DNA from: MGBC131033 sp910585655
Lineage (GTDB): Bacteria; Bacillota; Clostridia; Lachnospirales; Lachnospiraceae
DNA length: 64,000 bases
NCBI GenBank assembly: GCA_949502025.1
Contig: CATBCG010000063.1
Span: 1-64,000 of the forward strand
Direction of reading: 5' to 3'
This document shows positions 41,240-50,500 of the stretch, in pieces; position 1 is the first letter of the stretch; every line of letters begins with the position of its first letter. Below the pieces are notes generated by a model. It saw nothing but the letters and a program-made list of their open reading frames with translations, searched no databases and was not told where the DNA came from. The position numbers and the translations under genes are program-made.

Positions 41240-42928
41240 CTATCCAATCAATACTGTTTTCCCCATAAAAGCAAAACCATATTTCTTAATATGTTCCGGT
41301 GGAATTCCTTTTGTTACCAACGCCGTCTCATATTGCTTTTCTTCTATCTGTTTTTTGGCAACCATTACGGTATCCTCCAAGGACACCTCTTTTTTAGGGT
41401 TATGCACCTTAAATTCAAAAATATATGCTATATCCTTTTTATCTTTTGGTTCCAGCATAACATCATATCGTCCAAATCCGCTTTCTCGATTAGAAGTTAG
41501 AATATAGCGATTTTCTAGCTCTACCATCAGTCCTAATACAAAACCATGATAAAACCGTTCTGGTTCTACCTCCTTAGAAGGCTTATTTCCGATATCAAAG
41601 GAACTGAATGTTTTTAAAGCCACCTGATTCATATAGAGGTTCATCTCTTCCACTTTTCCCTCCAACAAGGCTCTTAAAAACCCATTGTATGCACCAGCGG
41701 TTGGTTTCCGGAACCAGCCTGCAACCATAGCTTCAAACATCTTTTTGATTTCTTTATTCGTCAAAGCTAACTTATAGATCTCATTCTCATTCGTCCAATT
41801 ATGACGAACCACCTTTAAATATCCGCTTGCTAGCAAAAGGCTCCAAATAGCATCCTCGTCCTCGCCCAGTTGGTTAAAGACAATCTGTTCCTCTATTCTG
41901 GCTTGAATAAACTTTCCCTGCAGCAGCCATTCAAATTGTTCTTTTATCGTATAACTGCTCTCCTGGATTAACTTTCCTGCCAGACTGTTACTGCTTGTAT
42001 TTGCCCAATAATTTTTTATTTTCCCCAGTTTCAAATAATTGATAATGGACCAAGGATTATACACATCGGTCTGTGTTCCAAATGTAAAACCGTCATACCA
42101 GCTTTTTACCTCCTGCCTTTTACACGACAAACCATATTCCTCTAAAGCCGTAAAAACCTCCTGCTCGGTAAATCCAAAACTATCCTGATACTGCTCGGAA
42201 GTTGTCGTTATTATTGTGAGATTATTTAAATCTGAAAAAATAGATTCTTTACCGATTCTTGTAATACCAGTCATAATCGCCCGTTCCAGATAAAGATTAG
42301 TCTTAAAAGTAGCATGAAACAAGCCTCTGATAAAGGTAGCAAGTTCCTCCCAATAACCGTTTAAATAAGCTTCCTGCATAGGAGTATCATATTCATCCAG
42401 CAAAATGACGACCCGTTTTCCATAATATCGATATAAATATTCTGCCATCCTTCGTATAGCTGTTATTGCATATTCTTCTGGAATTTTCCTGCAAAACTCC
42501 AGGTACTCTTCCTTTTCGATCTCCATCAAATCACCTTGATTTAATAAAAACCGGTTTCTTCTATACAAATCGGAGAGCAAAATACAAATCTGTTTTTTTG
42601 CCTCTAAAAAAGAAGCTTCTTTTATCTCTGCAAAGCTTAGAGAAATAACGGGATATTGCCCTTGCAGTTTCTGATATTTTTCCTCCTGCCAGATAAAAAG
42701 CTTTTCAAACAAATCACCTCTCCCTGCATATTGAACAGAAAAAAATTTCTCTACCATATCCATCGTCAGCGTTTTCCCAAAACGTCTTGGTCTGGCAATC
42801 AGAGTCACAGCATCCCCGTTTTCCCACCATTCTTTTAAAAATTTCGTTTTATCAATATAAAAGTATTGATTTACAATCAAATCTTCAAAATTCTGAATCC
42901 CAATCGCTACTGTTTTTTTCTCCCTCAT
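41240..42928 (-). CDS. AAA-ATPase_like / PD-(D/E)XK nuclease superfamily protein
   Basis: 562 residues. The N-terminal AAA-like domain (about 7-280) opens GIQNFEDLIVNQYFYIDKTKFL, with P-loop RPRRFGKTLTMDM and Walker B RVVILLDEYDTPMQEAY. The C-terminal PD-(D/E)XK-like domain has GRYDVMLEPKDKKDIAYIFEFKV, with Asp and the E-x-K pair visible. The family is abundant and multicopy in gut Firmicutes and Bacteroidetes; its function is not established, though defence or selfish roles have been suggested. It is convergent with the MocR gene and separate from the DAK2 operon upstream. Confidence 0.85.
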   Translation of the reverse strand: MREKKTVAIGIQNFEDLIVNQYFYIDKTKFLKEWWENGDAVTLIARPRRFGKTLTMDMVEKFFSVQYAGRGDLFEKLFIWQEEKYQKLQGQYPVISLSFAEIKEASFLEAKKQICILLSDLYRRNRFLLNQGDLMEIEKEEYLEFCRKIPEEYAITAIRRMAEYLYRYYGKRVVILLDEYDTPMQEAYLNGYWEELATFIRGLFHATFKTNLYLERAIMTGITRIGKESIFSDLNNLTIITTTSEQYQDSFGFTEQEVFTALEEYGLSCKRQEVKSWYDGFTFGTQTDVYNPWSIINYLKLGKIKNYWANTSSNSLAGKLIQESSYTIKEQFEWLLQGKFIQARIEEQIVFNQLGEDEDAIWSLLLASGYLKVVRHNWTNENEIYKLALTNKEIKKMFEAMVAGWFRKPTAGAYNGFLRALLEGKVEEMNLYMNQVALKTFSSFDIGNKPSKEVEPERFYHGFVLGLMVELENRYILTSNRESGFGRYDVMLEPKDKKDIAYIFEFKVHNPKKEVSLEDTVMVAKKQIEEKQYETALVTKGIPPEHIKKYGFAFMGKTVLIG

Positions 42929-42999
42929 CTCATTCCTCCCTCCTTCTCTCCAATTGTCCTACTATCCTAATTCTGCTTTCCCGACCACTTTAAAATGGC

Positions 43000-43040
43000 A
43001 AAAAGCTATGCAAACAATCCTCTCGTCCGCATAGCTTTTT
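43000..43040 (-). terminator. terminator of the Asp23-DAK2 operon
   Basis: AAAAAGCTATGC and GCATAGCTTTTT form a perfect 12-bp stem with T-runs on both strands. It lies 20 bases past the DAK2 gene stop. Confidence 0.85.
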
Positions 43041-43060
43041 CTATTATTCTAACGACTCGC

Positions 43061-44782
43061 TTACTCCACCGACAAAATATAATAATAGATCGGCTGTCCG
43101 CCGGAGTGTACTTCTACATCCAGTTCCGGATACCGCCCGGATAATTTCTCTGCCAGGGCTTTTGCATCCTCTTCGGTCACTTCTTTTCCGTAATAAAGGG
43201 TAATCAGTTCGGAATCTTCGTCAACCAACCGCTCTACCAGCTCCATTGTCACAGCCGGAACCTCGGCGCCTACAGAAAGGATGGTTTTATCGCCAAGCCC
43301 CATAATATCTCCTTGCCCAATCTCCATTCCGTCAATGCTCGTATCACGAACCGCATACGTTACCTGACCGGACTTGACGCGGCGCATCTCTTCGGTCATC
43401 CGCGCCTCATTTTCCTCCGGCGTACTGTCATAGACATAATTGATCACGGCGGTAATTCCCTGCGGTATCGTTGTAGAAGGAATTACAATGATATCCTTAT
43501 CCTCTGTTAAAGACTTCGCCTGGTCGGCAGCCATCAGGATATTTTTATTGTTCGGCAAGATAAAGATATGATCTGCCGGAACCTTTTCAATCGCCTGCAG
43601 CATATCTTCCGTACTTGGATTCATCGTCTGCCCGCCTTCGATGATATAGTCCACACCTAAGCCTTTGAAAATCTCGCTTAATCCCTCTCCCACCGATACG
43701 GAAATAAAGCCGTTTTCCTTTCGTGGAACCTGTGCAGACACGACAGCTTCCTGTTCCTTTTTCTGCTCTTCGGCGGCTGCTTTTTCTGCGTTTTGGATCA
43801 CTCGCTCATTGTGTTCCTCTCTCATATTGTCAATCTTCATGCTTGTTAAAGAACCATACGTCAATGCTTTCTGGATGGCGAGACCAGGATCATTGGTATG
43901 TACATGAACCTTTACAATCTCGTCATCTGCTACTACTACAATGGAATCGCCCAGGCTCTCTAAATAAGTCTTAAACGCCTGTTCTTCCACTGCCGGAAAT
44001 TCTTTTTCCAAAAGGATAATAAACTCGGTACAATAGCCGAACTTGATATCTGCTGTGGTCAAATCATCGGTAATTCCTGTTTTTGGCGTACTCAAAGTAC
44101 CCTGTCCGCCGGACGCCTGCCCTGTCTGAACAGTCTGACCGGAAAGCGCGCTTAAATCGACTTCTTTCCCTAACAAAGCGTCATATGCGCCCTTTAAGAC
44201 TTCCAATAAGCCCTGTCCGCCGGAATCGACTACACCCGCTTCCTTTAAAACCGGAAGCAGCTCCGGTGTCTGCGCCAACACCTTCTCCATATGAGAAATC
44301 ACTTCACCACAGAAAAAAGCCAGATCGTCGGTCTCGGAAAGCAGCTCGGCAGCCCGCTCGCTTCCGCCTCTTGCTACCGTTAGAATCGTTCCTTCCTTCG
44401 GCTTCATAACCGCCTTGTAAGCAGTCTCTACCGCACGTCCAAATGCAGCGCACATCACCGGCACGCTAATCTCCTCATGCTCCTGAATTTCCTTACAGAA
44501 ACCGCGGAATAGCTGGGATAAAATAACGCCGGAATTTCCTCTTGCCCCGCGCAGGGAACCGGAGGAAATGGCTTTTGCCAGGCTTTTGATTGTTGGCTGC
44601 TCGATTCCGTTTACCTCTTTGGCGGCTGACATAATCGTAAGCGTCATATTTGTCCCTGTATCGCCATCCGGCACCGGGAATACATTCAGTTCATTGATGA
44701 TTTCCTTTTTGGCTTCGATCCTGGCGGCACCTGCTAAAAACGCCTTTTTTAAGACCGCTGCATCTATCGTTTTTATAACCAC
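43061..44782 (-). CDS. DAK2 domain protein, YloV/FakA-like fatty acid kinase
   Basis: 573 residues. The N-terminal DAK2 ATP-binding domain (about 8-200) has INELNVFPVPDGDTGTNMTLT, GSLRGARGNSGVILSQLFRG and GVVDSGGQGLLEV. The middle domain and the C-terminal FakA domain follow, with GDSIVVVADDEIVKVHVHTNDPG. FakA phosphorylates fatty acids presented by a DegV-type FakB; no FakB is in this window. The start is GTG at 44782 with GGAGG 10 bases upstream. It lies 23 bases downstream of the Asp23 gene, a conserved pairing in Firmicutes. Confidence 0.92.
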   Translation of the reverse strand: MVIKTIDAAVLKKAFLAGAARIEAKKEIINELNVFPVPDGDTGTNMTLTIMSAAKEVNGIEQPTIKSLAKAISSGSLRGARGNSGVILSQLFRGFCKEIQEHEEISVPVMCAAFGRAVETAYKAVMKPKEGTILTVARGGSERAAELLSETDDLAFFCGEVISHMEKVLAQTPELLPVLKEAGVVDSGGQGLLEVLKGAYDALLGKEVDLSALSGQTVQTGQASGGQGTLSTPKTGITDDLTTADIKFGYCTEFIILLEKEFPAVEEQAFKTYLESLGDSIVVVADDEIVKVHVHTNDPGLAIQKALTYGSLTSMKIDNMREEHNERVIQNAEKAAAEEQKKEQEAVVSAQVPRKENGFISVSVGEGLSEIFKGLGVDYIIEGGQTMNPSTEDMLQAIEKVPADHIFILPNNKNILMAADQAKSLTEDKDIIVIPSTTIPQGITAVINYVYDSTPEENEARMTEEMRRVKSGQVTYAVRDTSIDGMEIGQGDIMGLGDKTILSVGAEVPAVTMELVERLVDEDSELITLYYGKEVTEEDAKALAEKLSGRYPELDVEVHSGGQPIYYYILSVE

Positions 44783-44805
44783 TGGTCTGTTCCTCCTTCT
44801 ATCCC

Positions 44806-45177
44806 TTAATCTACGATACGGACGCCTTCCACATATACACGAATCTTTCCTACTGTCATACCGACAAATGCCTCTACTTTGTACTTGACATTGCTGATTA
44901 GATTCTCTGCAACGGCGGAAATGCTGACTCCATATGCAACAATGATATGAAGGCTGATATCCAATAAATTGTCCTCTCCTACTACTACGTTTACTCCGTG
45001 AGCCAGGTTATCCTTACGGAGCAGCTTTACAAATCCGTCCTTCATGCTGACGGAAGCCATTCCTACGACTCCAAAACATTCCACCGCAGAGGAACCGGCA
45101 TACTTTGCGATAACTTCCTGATCGATGGTTACATCACCTATCTGTGTGCCTCCCGGCATATTCATATATCCTTTCAT
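44806..45177 (-). CDS. Asp23/Gls24 family envelope stress protein
   Basis: 123 residues. GDVTIDQEVIAKYAGSSAVECFGVVGMA, VVVGEDNLLDISLHIIVAYG and VKYKVEAFVGMTVGKIRVYVEGVRI are typical of the family (YloU-like). The ATG at 45177 has GGAGAG just upstream; a TTG four codons earlier is too close to that site. A TGCACAA/TTGTGCA hairpin lies in the leader at 45194-45212. Co-transcribed with the DAK2 gene. Confidence 0.93.
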   Translation of the reverse strand: MKGYMNMPGGTQIGDVTIDQEVIAKYAGSSAVECFGVVGMASVSMKDGFVKLLRKDNLAHGVNVVVGEDNLLDISLHIIVAYGVSISAVAENLISNVKYKVEAFVGMTVGKIRVYVEGVRIVD

Positions 45178-45348
45178 GGTACTCTCCAATCCTGCACAAC
45201 CTTTTTGTGCATAAGCTTCTTTCCTTATCTATCTCATATTATAGCCGATTTTATACCAAAATGGAACTCTTTTTTTCTTTTTCCAAAGGAATCCCTATAA
45301 GCTCTCCTGCATATCTTACTAATAACTACGTATCTCCGGGAGGCAACC

Positions 45349-45489
45349 TTGAAACGGCTGGTTGGATTTATTTTATTCTGGATCGCAGTCGGTATGTTTA
45401 TCATGTTCTGTCTTTCCAGAAGCATCCTGATTTTTGGCATTATCCTCCTTCTCCTGGGAATCGGTTACAACCTGTTTTGTTCGGGATAG
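45349..45489 (+). CDS. small membrane peptide, 46 residues
   Basis: TTG start at 45349 with GGGAGG 5 bases upstream. The peptide begins MKRLVGFILFWIAVGMFI and continues MFCLSRSILIFGIILLLLGIGYNLFCSG. It has two hydrophobic stretches (about 4-20 and 25-41) with one Arg in the turn, ending in NLFC. Many Clostridia encode similar short two-helix peptides, but none has a function I know. Its strand is opposite to all neighbours (Asp23 and rpmB on the minus strand). Confidence 0.65.
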   Translation: MKRLVGFILFWIAVGMFIMFCLSRSILIFGIILLLLGIGYNLFCSG

Positions 45490-45546
45490 CAGCCAGAATC
45501 CCGTCCGGAGGGCAAGCCATATGTGGTATGTATTTTCTCCGTATGA

Positions 45547-45606
45547 CAAAAAGGGAAATGGGCTCTGCCCTACTATGCTGCCGGGCCGGAATCCATTCCC
45601 CTTTCC
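45547..45606 (-). terminator. terminator of rpmB
   Basis: On the minus strand AAAGGGGAATGG pairs with CCATTTCCCTTT, and TTTTT follows. An inner GCCC/GGGC pairing fills the loop. Confidence 0.75.
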
Positions 45607-45624
45607 AGGAAAACAGTGTTAAAA

Positions 45625-45810
45625 CTATGCTCTCTCTACTAAGCCTGAACGCAGGCAGGAAGTACAAACGTGCATCTTCCTCACCGCACCGTTTTGTTTT
45701 ACACGGACAGTCTTCACATTTGGCTTCCACATCTTGTTGCTTCTTCTATGGGAGTGGCTCACTGCGATACCGAAATGAACACCCTTTTCACAAATTGCAC
45801 ATTTTGCCAT
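45625..45810 (-). CDS. rpmB: 50S ribosomal protein L28
   Basis: 61 residues. MAKCAICEKGVHFGIAVSHSHRR shows the CxxC zinc-type variant at the N-terminus, and RKMHVCTSCLRSG the second CxxC, so this is the zinc-binding (C+) form. GGAGGT precedes the ATG. Monocistronic, with its own promoter and terminator. Confidence 0.97.
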   Translation of the reverse strand: MAKCAICEKGVHFGIAVSHSHRRSNKMWKPNVKTVRVKQNGAVRKMHVCTSCLRSGLVERA

Positions 45811-45897
45811 GACAGCACCTCCTTATCACAATGTCCGGGCGCTGCAAAGCAGTGCATGGGACACAGCATTCTAAATAACTTTCTACACGCAACGCTT

Positions 45898-45926
45898 ATT
45901 TTACCAGAAAGTAGGGATAAATGCAA
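45898..45926 (-). promoter_or_regulatory. promoter of rpmB
   Basis: On the minus strand TTGCAT, 17-base spacer, TAAAAT. The leader is about 80 bases. Confidence 0.75.
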
Positions 45927-45945
45927 GCAGAATTTTTTAAAATTT

Positions 45946-46371
45946 CTACTTCTGCTCTTTTTCTAGTTTCTCCGCAATATCTTCCTCTGTCACTTCCGTT
46001 GCTTCTGTCTCTGCTTCTTTTGTCTGTTTTTTCCCCGGAGCAAACTTATTGACAAAATCCGGCACCATATCCAAAAGCTTTGTTACGGTATCCTGATTTT
46101 TAATATTGACCAGCTTTACATTACCGTCTTTGACTACCAGCACAGAACTTGGCGTAATCTTACCGGACAGCGCGCCGACTCCGTTGTTTTTCTTGTCCGC
46201 CTCCTTGCTAAAGGCTCCTGCTCCCGCTCCAAACGTCACGTCCACCAACGGAAGAATGATCGTTCCGTCCTCAAAATGAATCGCGTCGCCTACTACCGTT
46301 TTGGTCGTGATAAACCCGTCCATTCCCTTAAATAAAGATTCCATTGTCAATCCAAAATTATTTTCTGCCAT
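45946..46371 (-). CDS. ytfJ: sporulation protein YtfJ/GerW family
   Basis: 141 residues. The family core is GDAIHFEDGTIILPLVDVTFGAGAGAF, then KNNGVGALSGKITPSSVLVVKDGNVKLVNI. In Bacillus this protein is made in the forespore and is needed for normal germination. The C-terminal tail is Glu/Thr-rich. The start overlaps the end of the DUF2953 gene by 14 bases, matching the ytfI-ytfJ order. Last gene of a seven-gene minus-strand unit that begins at 52431. Confidence 0.92.
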   Translation of the reverse strand: MAENNFGLTMESLFKGMDGFITTKTVVGDAIHFEDGTIILPLVDVTFGAGAGAFSKEADKKNNGVGALSGKITPSSVLVVKDGNVKLVNIKNQDTVTKLLDMVPDFVNKFAPGKKQTKEAETEATEVTEEDIAEKLEKEQK

Positions 46372-47428
46372 CTTTCTGACTCCTTTCCCATTCGGAAACC
46401 TGTTTCCACAAACGCTTTACGTTTTTGTCTGTTATTACTTTAATACAAATCCGGGCTAATGTAAATATACGAATTCGCCCTTTTACACTTCCCTTTGCCA
46501 AAAGCACCTTCTGTTCCCAGTCCGGTTCTATCACCACATGCTCTCCGCACAGCCCGTACACCACTGCCAAAACTCTCAAATGCTGCGCCAGGGTGTAAGC
46601 ATCCCCCGTCCCATAATGGAGCCAAAACGAATATTTCTTCGGTTTTAATGCAAAAAACAGCTTTTTACACTCCTTCCAAATCAGCGCCAAGGCTCTTTTC
46701 GTAGAATCCTCATAGAGCAGCTTTTGAATCTGCTCCCATTTTCCCCATAGACTACCGACCTTTTCCCAAAGCGCCGACAGTTTCTGCCAGACTCCTTTTA
46801 TTGATTCTCCTATCGCGCGCAAACGATTCCATATCCCCAAAATCCGCTTCCGGATAGCCGCAAAAAAAGACTTTACCGCCTGCACGATCCGTTCCCAGCG
46901 AGATAATCTTCTATCGTTCTCCTTATCCTTCTGGCAGTTTTCCGTCTCCTGCAAATGCTCTGCTTCCGGAACAGTTTCTTGCGGTTCTGTTTTCGGAGCA
47001 TTTTCTGCCTCCTGCAAAACTTCTGTGCTTTGAGCCTCTCTTTTCGGGCTGTTTTCTATTTCTTGCAAAATTTCTGTTTTCTGGCAGTTTTCTTTTTTTT
47101 GATGCTCTTCTGTTTTCTGGTGATGTTCTGCCTTTTTTCGCTTTCGCCCTCTCCCCTTGCCAACGCTTTTTTTCCATGCCTCAGGAGAACGCCCAAAGAT
47201 CCGTATCTGGGTTTTGGGTCGGTTATCTTCTATTTGCAGCCGTAGTTCCAACATCGGATACATCCAGCGTACCCAGCCGTCTCCGTTTAACTTCTCCCGG
47301 TACTCTGCCTGAACACGGTAACGGATCGGCAAAAACAGCACCAGCAGGAGGATAAAAAGCAGGAACGCCAGCAAAGCCAACAGCACAATCCCAATCCACT
47401 TTAATATTCCCACTATGATATACACCAT
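46358..47428 (-). CDS. DUF2953 domain protein (YtfI-like)
   Basis: 356 residues. One N-terminal membrane segment (about 9-33) is followed by a DUF2953 start (YRVQAEYREKLNGDGWVRWMYPMLELRLQI). A long charged insert (about 95-180) is rich in Lys/Glu/Gln repeats such as HQKTEEHQKKENCQKTEILQ. The conserved C-terminal part is LFFALKPKKYSFWLHYGTGDAYTLAQHL. The repeat insert is unusually long compared with Bacillus YtfI. Two bases separate it from the preceding gene. The role is tied to sporulation by its neighbour ytfJ. Confidence 0.87.
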   Translation of the reverse strand: MVYIIVGILKWIGIVLLALLAFLLFILLLVLFLPIRYRVQAEYREKLNGDGWVRWMYPMLELRLQIEDNRPKTQIRIFGRSPEAWKKSVGKGRGRKRKKAEHHQKTEEHQKKENCQKTEILQEIENSPKREAQSTEVLQEAENAPKTEPQETVPEAEHLQETENCQKDKENDRRLSRWERIVQAVKSFFAAIRKRILGIWNRLRAIGESIKGVWQKLSALWEKVGSLWGKWEQIQKLLYEDSTKRALALIWKECKKLFFALKPKKYSFWLHYGTGDAYTLAQHLRVLAVVYGLCGEHVVIEPDWEQKVLLAKGSVKGRIRIFTLARICIKVITDKNVKRLWKQVSEWERSQKDGRK

Positions 47429-47430
47429 GC

Positions 47431-47778
47431 TCAGCCATCCCCCTTGTCCGTCTCCTCCTCTGGGTACAAAAACTCCCGCACCCGCAAAGCGCCTGTTTCC
47501 TGCAGCACCTCTTCTAAAATCAGCCGAACCAGCTCCTGGGCCCCTTCCCGGTTAGCTGCCAGCCCGACACAGCGAAAATGCCTTGCCTGATAGCCCGGCT
47601 GTAACAATTCATTCAAGGAAATAATTTCCAAAAGATTGTCTGGATTCTGAGCCAAAAACACCCCAAAAGCGGGAAAGATCGATCCCGTTCCTTCCTCTGC
47701 TTTTCGCTTTGCCCGCTCCAAACGCTCTCCATCCCCCATGTTCTGATCCAAATACAGGGGTTCTCTCCATTCTATCAT
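47431..47778 (-). CDS. hypothetical protein, 115 residues
   Basis: Unrecognised. A soluble acidic protein: MIEWREPLYLDQNMGDGERLERAKRK, SIFPAFGVFLAQNPDNLLEIISL, then a helical C-terminus REGAQELVRLILEEVLQETGAL. No signal or membrane segment. The ATG overlaps the stop of the 493-residue protein gene (ATGA), so the two are translationally coupled and likely act together. Confidence 0.75.
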   Translation of the reverse strand: MIEWREPLYLDQNMGDGERLERAKRKAEEGTGSIFPAFGVFLAQNPDNLLEIISLNELLQPGYQARHFRCVGLAANREGAQELVRLILEEVLQETGALRVREFLYPEEETDKGDG

Positions 47779-49256
47779 AAATATTCCCCGATTATCGTAT
47801 ACAATATACCAACGCTACCATTATATTCCGCCAAATCAGAACAGCTTTCCAGGGCGTTTTGCAGATAGTCAAATACCTCCTGGCGTCCGTTAAAAAAGAC
47901 CGGCAGCAAACTTAACGTTTCTGCCATAACTGCCCTTCGTACCATTCGGCTTTGATGGGAAAAAGCTTCTGCAAAATCCGCTATCAGCCGATCTGCCGTC
48001 TGTGCCAGCCGTTTTTCCGTCACGATCTCTTCCTGATCCGGTCGTACCATCAAATCAGCAAAAAGGCTGCCGGATCGCAGCAGGCTGCACTGGCGCAGGC
48101 TGTCATAAAGAGAACGCAGCATTCCATAACGTGTCTCTCCCTCTGCTCCGTCTACAGAAACACGCGCTTCTTCCACTGCCGCCTCCAGTCTGCCGTTTTG
48201 TTCTGCCAGATCCTCTAACCGCCCCTCTAAGCCATGCAGGGATTCCGATATTGCATCCAAATAGGCTTCCGTTGACGGATAGGCGCCTGTAAATGCCGCT
48301 AACGTAGTGCGGATAATCTGCTCTGCCTCCTGCTTTCCGGCAAAGCCCCGGCTCTTTTTTAAATCTTCTGCCCCGGCTTTTTCCTCCGCCATAGCTTCTT
48401 CATATGGAACGGTTAAAACCAACACATACAGGTCGTTTAATACCTCTGTCACTATCGAATACGCATCCACCAGCTCCTCTATCCAGGCGCATGCCTCTTC
48501 TAGCTTGTCTCTGGCGGCTTCAAACCCAGCCTGATCAAGCTGTTCAAAATCCAGCCCTGCCAGCTCTTCTACGATCTCCCGAAGCCCGCCGTAATAGCGC
48601 TCCATCCCCTGCGGGCGGTAGAGCATGGCGCCTGTCCGTATCATATAGTCGTACAGCTCTAAAGAAGCAACTTCTCCTCCCAAATAAACCGACATACTGC
48701 CCCTGAGCAAATCATAAAACCGCTGTTTGGTCATTCTTACCGGAAGCTGTCCTAAAACCTCTTTGATTTTCTCATTGATCGCCACATTGTCATCCGTTTC
48801 AAAAATATAGTAATAAAGCTTTTGCGCCATCTCCTGCGGCGTTTCCAAAGGAACCGACAAGCTGCCGGAATCGTCGTATCTTGGTTCTATACGGTTTAAA
48901 ATATATTCATAATTTCCCAGCATATCCGTATAAGCCGTCAAAACTTCCATCCGACTGATAATTTCCTTTCGCATCGCGTCGATTTCCTCTACGGAACGCT
49001 CTTTTACGGCTCCTGTAAATCCGGACAGCAGGTTTTTTTCTATCTCTTCCCGTAGCCTGTCTAAATAGCCTTGTATCTCTTCTTCCGGAAGCTCCTCTGA
49101 TAAAATCTCATAAACTACGGTATATTTCATAGCAAAATCCAAAAGCGTCATCTGATAATAAGATTCTGCCATCCTTCTGCCAAGCTCCGAAAGATGAACA
49201 TCCAAATCTTTTCCCTTCCTGATTTCTTTGATTGTTTCTTTGATTGTTCTGCTCAT
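47775..49256 (-). CDS. hypothetical all-helical protein, 493 residues
   Basis: Unrecognised. Cytoplasmic, acidic and almost wholly helical, with no membrane segment or nucleotide-binding motif. Residues 1-60 contain MSRTIKETIKEIRKGKDLDVHLSELG. A likely coiled coil at about 370-405 (LEDLAEQNGRLEAAVEEARV) is followed by a second helical domain. It ends GSVGILYTIIGEYL. AAGGGG before the ATG. Its position between two ABC-2 permeases and the ytfI/ytfJ pair suggests a scaffold or regulator for the permeases, possibly in sporulation. That is inference from context only. Confidence 0.75.
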   Translation of the reverse strand: MSRTIKETIKEIRKGKDLDVHLSELGRRMAESYYQMTLLDFAMKYTVVYEILSEELPEEEIQGYLDRLREEIEKNLLSGFTGAVKERSVEEIDAMRKEIISRMEVLTAYTDMLGNYEYILNRIEPRYDDSGSLSVPLETPQEMAQKLYYYIFETDDNVAINEKIKEVLGQLPVRMTKQRFYDLLRGSMSVYLGGEVASLELYDYMIRTGAMLYRPQGMERYYGGLREIVEELAGLDFEQLDQAGFEAARDKLEEACAWIEELVDAYSIVTEVLNDLYVLVLTVPYEEAMAEEKAGAEDLKKSRGFAGKQEAEQIIRTTLAAFTGAYPSTEAYLDAISESLHGLEGRLEDLAEQNGRLEAAVEEARVSVDGAEGETRYGMLRSLYDSLRQCSLLRSGSLFADLMVRPDQEEIVTEKRLAQTADRLIADFAEAFSHQSRMVRRAVMAETLSLLPVFFNGRQEVFDYLQNALESCSDLAEYNGSVGILYTIIGEYL

Positions 49257-49285
49257 ACTCTGCCCCTTTGTTCCTTTCTTTTTTC

Positions 49286-50473
49286 TTATAGTCTGCTTCC
49301 TGTCAGCAAAGATAACATCCGATCAACGAACCAGCCTCCTGGAGAACAGCGAATCATCGTCTCTGCTGCTTCCGGCAGGAAAGAAGCCGCCACCCGTACC
49401 AAAGCCAGAACTGCTAAAAGCGCAAACATCCCCATTCCCAACGGAAGAAAACGCTCCCTGGCACCTGCCACCTCCCGTAACAGCAAAAAAAGCAAGCTGA
49501 CCGCCAGAGCAAAGAAGAACAGATAGCCGACGGCAGCAGGTAGTATCCTGCCGATATTCGCGCCGTCTCCTGCCTGATATCGACTGGCTTTCCAGAAAAA
49601 AACGGTAACAAGCAGGCTTCCTGCCGCCATCTCCAGTAGAAATACATAAAGAAAATTTCCGGCTAACGCTGCCACTCTGCCAATCAACGCGGTTCCGCTT
49701 CTGTCCGGCGCCCCTGGTTCTCCTCCACCTGCGTACAACAGCAATGCCAACAGCAGCAATATTCCTGCCAGCATTCCTAACACTACCTGTAAATAAATCA
49801 GTTCTCTTCTTAGGGCATTCGTCTCGTAGTGGATTTCCAAAAATGCTCCCGTCTCTGCTTCTTTTTGGTATTGTTCCGCGGTTTCCTGATATTCCTTTAA
49901 ACGAATAGACGGTAATTCCTCCTGCTCCTGGTATAAGGTATAGCTGCGGTAAAAGCAATACCGCTCTAACACACTGCCCGCGATTAGCTCTGCCAGGATT
50001 TTTTGCTCCTTTCGCCCCTCCAAATAATGCAGCGTCAATGGTCTCCATATCCCATAGCTCCCGCTTTCTTTTGGATGCGCGTCCTCCTGCAGCCATTTCT
50101 CATAGCCCTTTTCTATCACTAAGACTGCCGCTACCTCTCCCTGCCTAAGCGCACAAAGCCCGTTCTCCTCCTCCGTCTCCCATATCTTTAGCACGGATTG
50201 TTCCTTTAGACGTGCCAAAAGTTCTGCTGCTTCTCTATCCTCTTCCTTTTTATCCATACCTGCTTTATTGACAACTGCTAGGGGAATCCGGCTTTCCTCT
50301 TCTGCCGCCTCGGTCAGCCCGGATAAAAGCAAAAGATACAAAAGCCCGGAAGCGGCAAAAAACAGCCAAATCCATCGTTTGGAAACCAGAAGCCGAACAC
50401 ACAACGCCGCCACTGCCCACGCATCTCTAATCCATTGCCCCACCCAGGTGATCCGTTTCATCCTATCCCTCAT
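49286..50473 (-). CDS. ABC-2 type permease-like membrane protein
   Basis: 395 residues. Topology is that of ABC-2 exporters: one N-terminal segment (about 32-50), a long extracytoplasmic domain (about 55-215, including VAAVLVIEKGYEKWLQED), then five to six segments (about 222-245, 260-285, 300-325, 335-360). EERGxG-like loops are not preserved. A second start four codons later is equally possible. It pairs with the similar permease 27 bases upstream. No ATP-binding gene is in the operon. Confidence 0.78.
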   Translation of the reverse strand: MRDRMKRITWVGQWIRDAWAVAALCVRLLVSKRWIWLFFAASGLLYLLLLSGLTEAAEEESRIPLAVVNKAGMDKKEEDREAAELLARLKEQSVLKIWETEEENGLCALRQGEVAAVLVIEKGYEKWLQEDAHPKESGSYGIWRPLTLHYLEGRKEQKILAELIAGSVLERYCFYRSYTLYQEQEELPSIRLKEYQETAEQYQKEAETGAFLEIHYETNALRRELIYLQVVLGMLAGILLLLALLLYAGGGEPGAPDRSGTALIGRVAALAGNFLYVFLLEMAAGSLLVTVFFWKASRYQAGDGANIGRILPAAVGYLFFFALAVSLLFLLLREVAGARERFLPLGMGMFALLAVLALVRVAASFLPEAAETMIRCSPGGWFVDRMLSLLTGSRL

Positions 50474-50500
50474 TTTCCTCTATCGAATCCAGTCAAAACG

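Noticed and set aside
41240..42928. Phage defence island formed by the AAA/PD-(D/E)XK gene
   Set aside because: It stands alone among housekeeping genes and no other defence gene is adjacent. The family is widespread without a proven defence role.
45144..45812. 222-residue plus-strand protein across rpmB
   Set aside because: It is antisense to L28 and in a different frame from the well-supported 46-residue peptide. No ribosome site.
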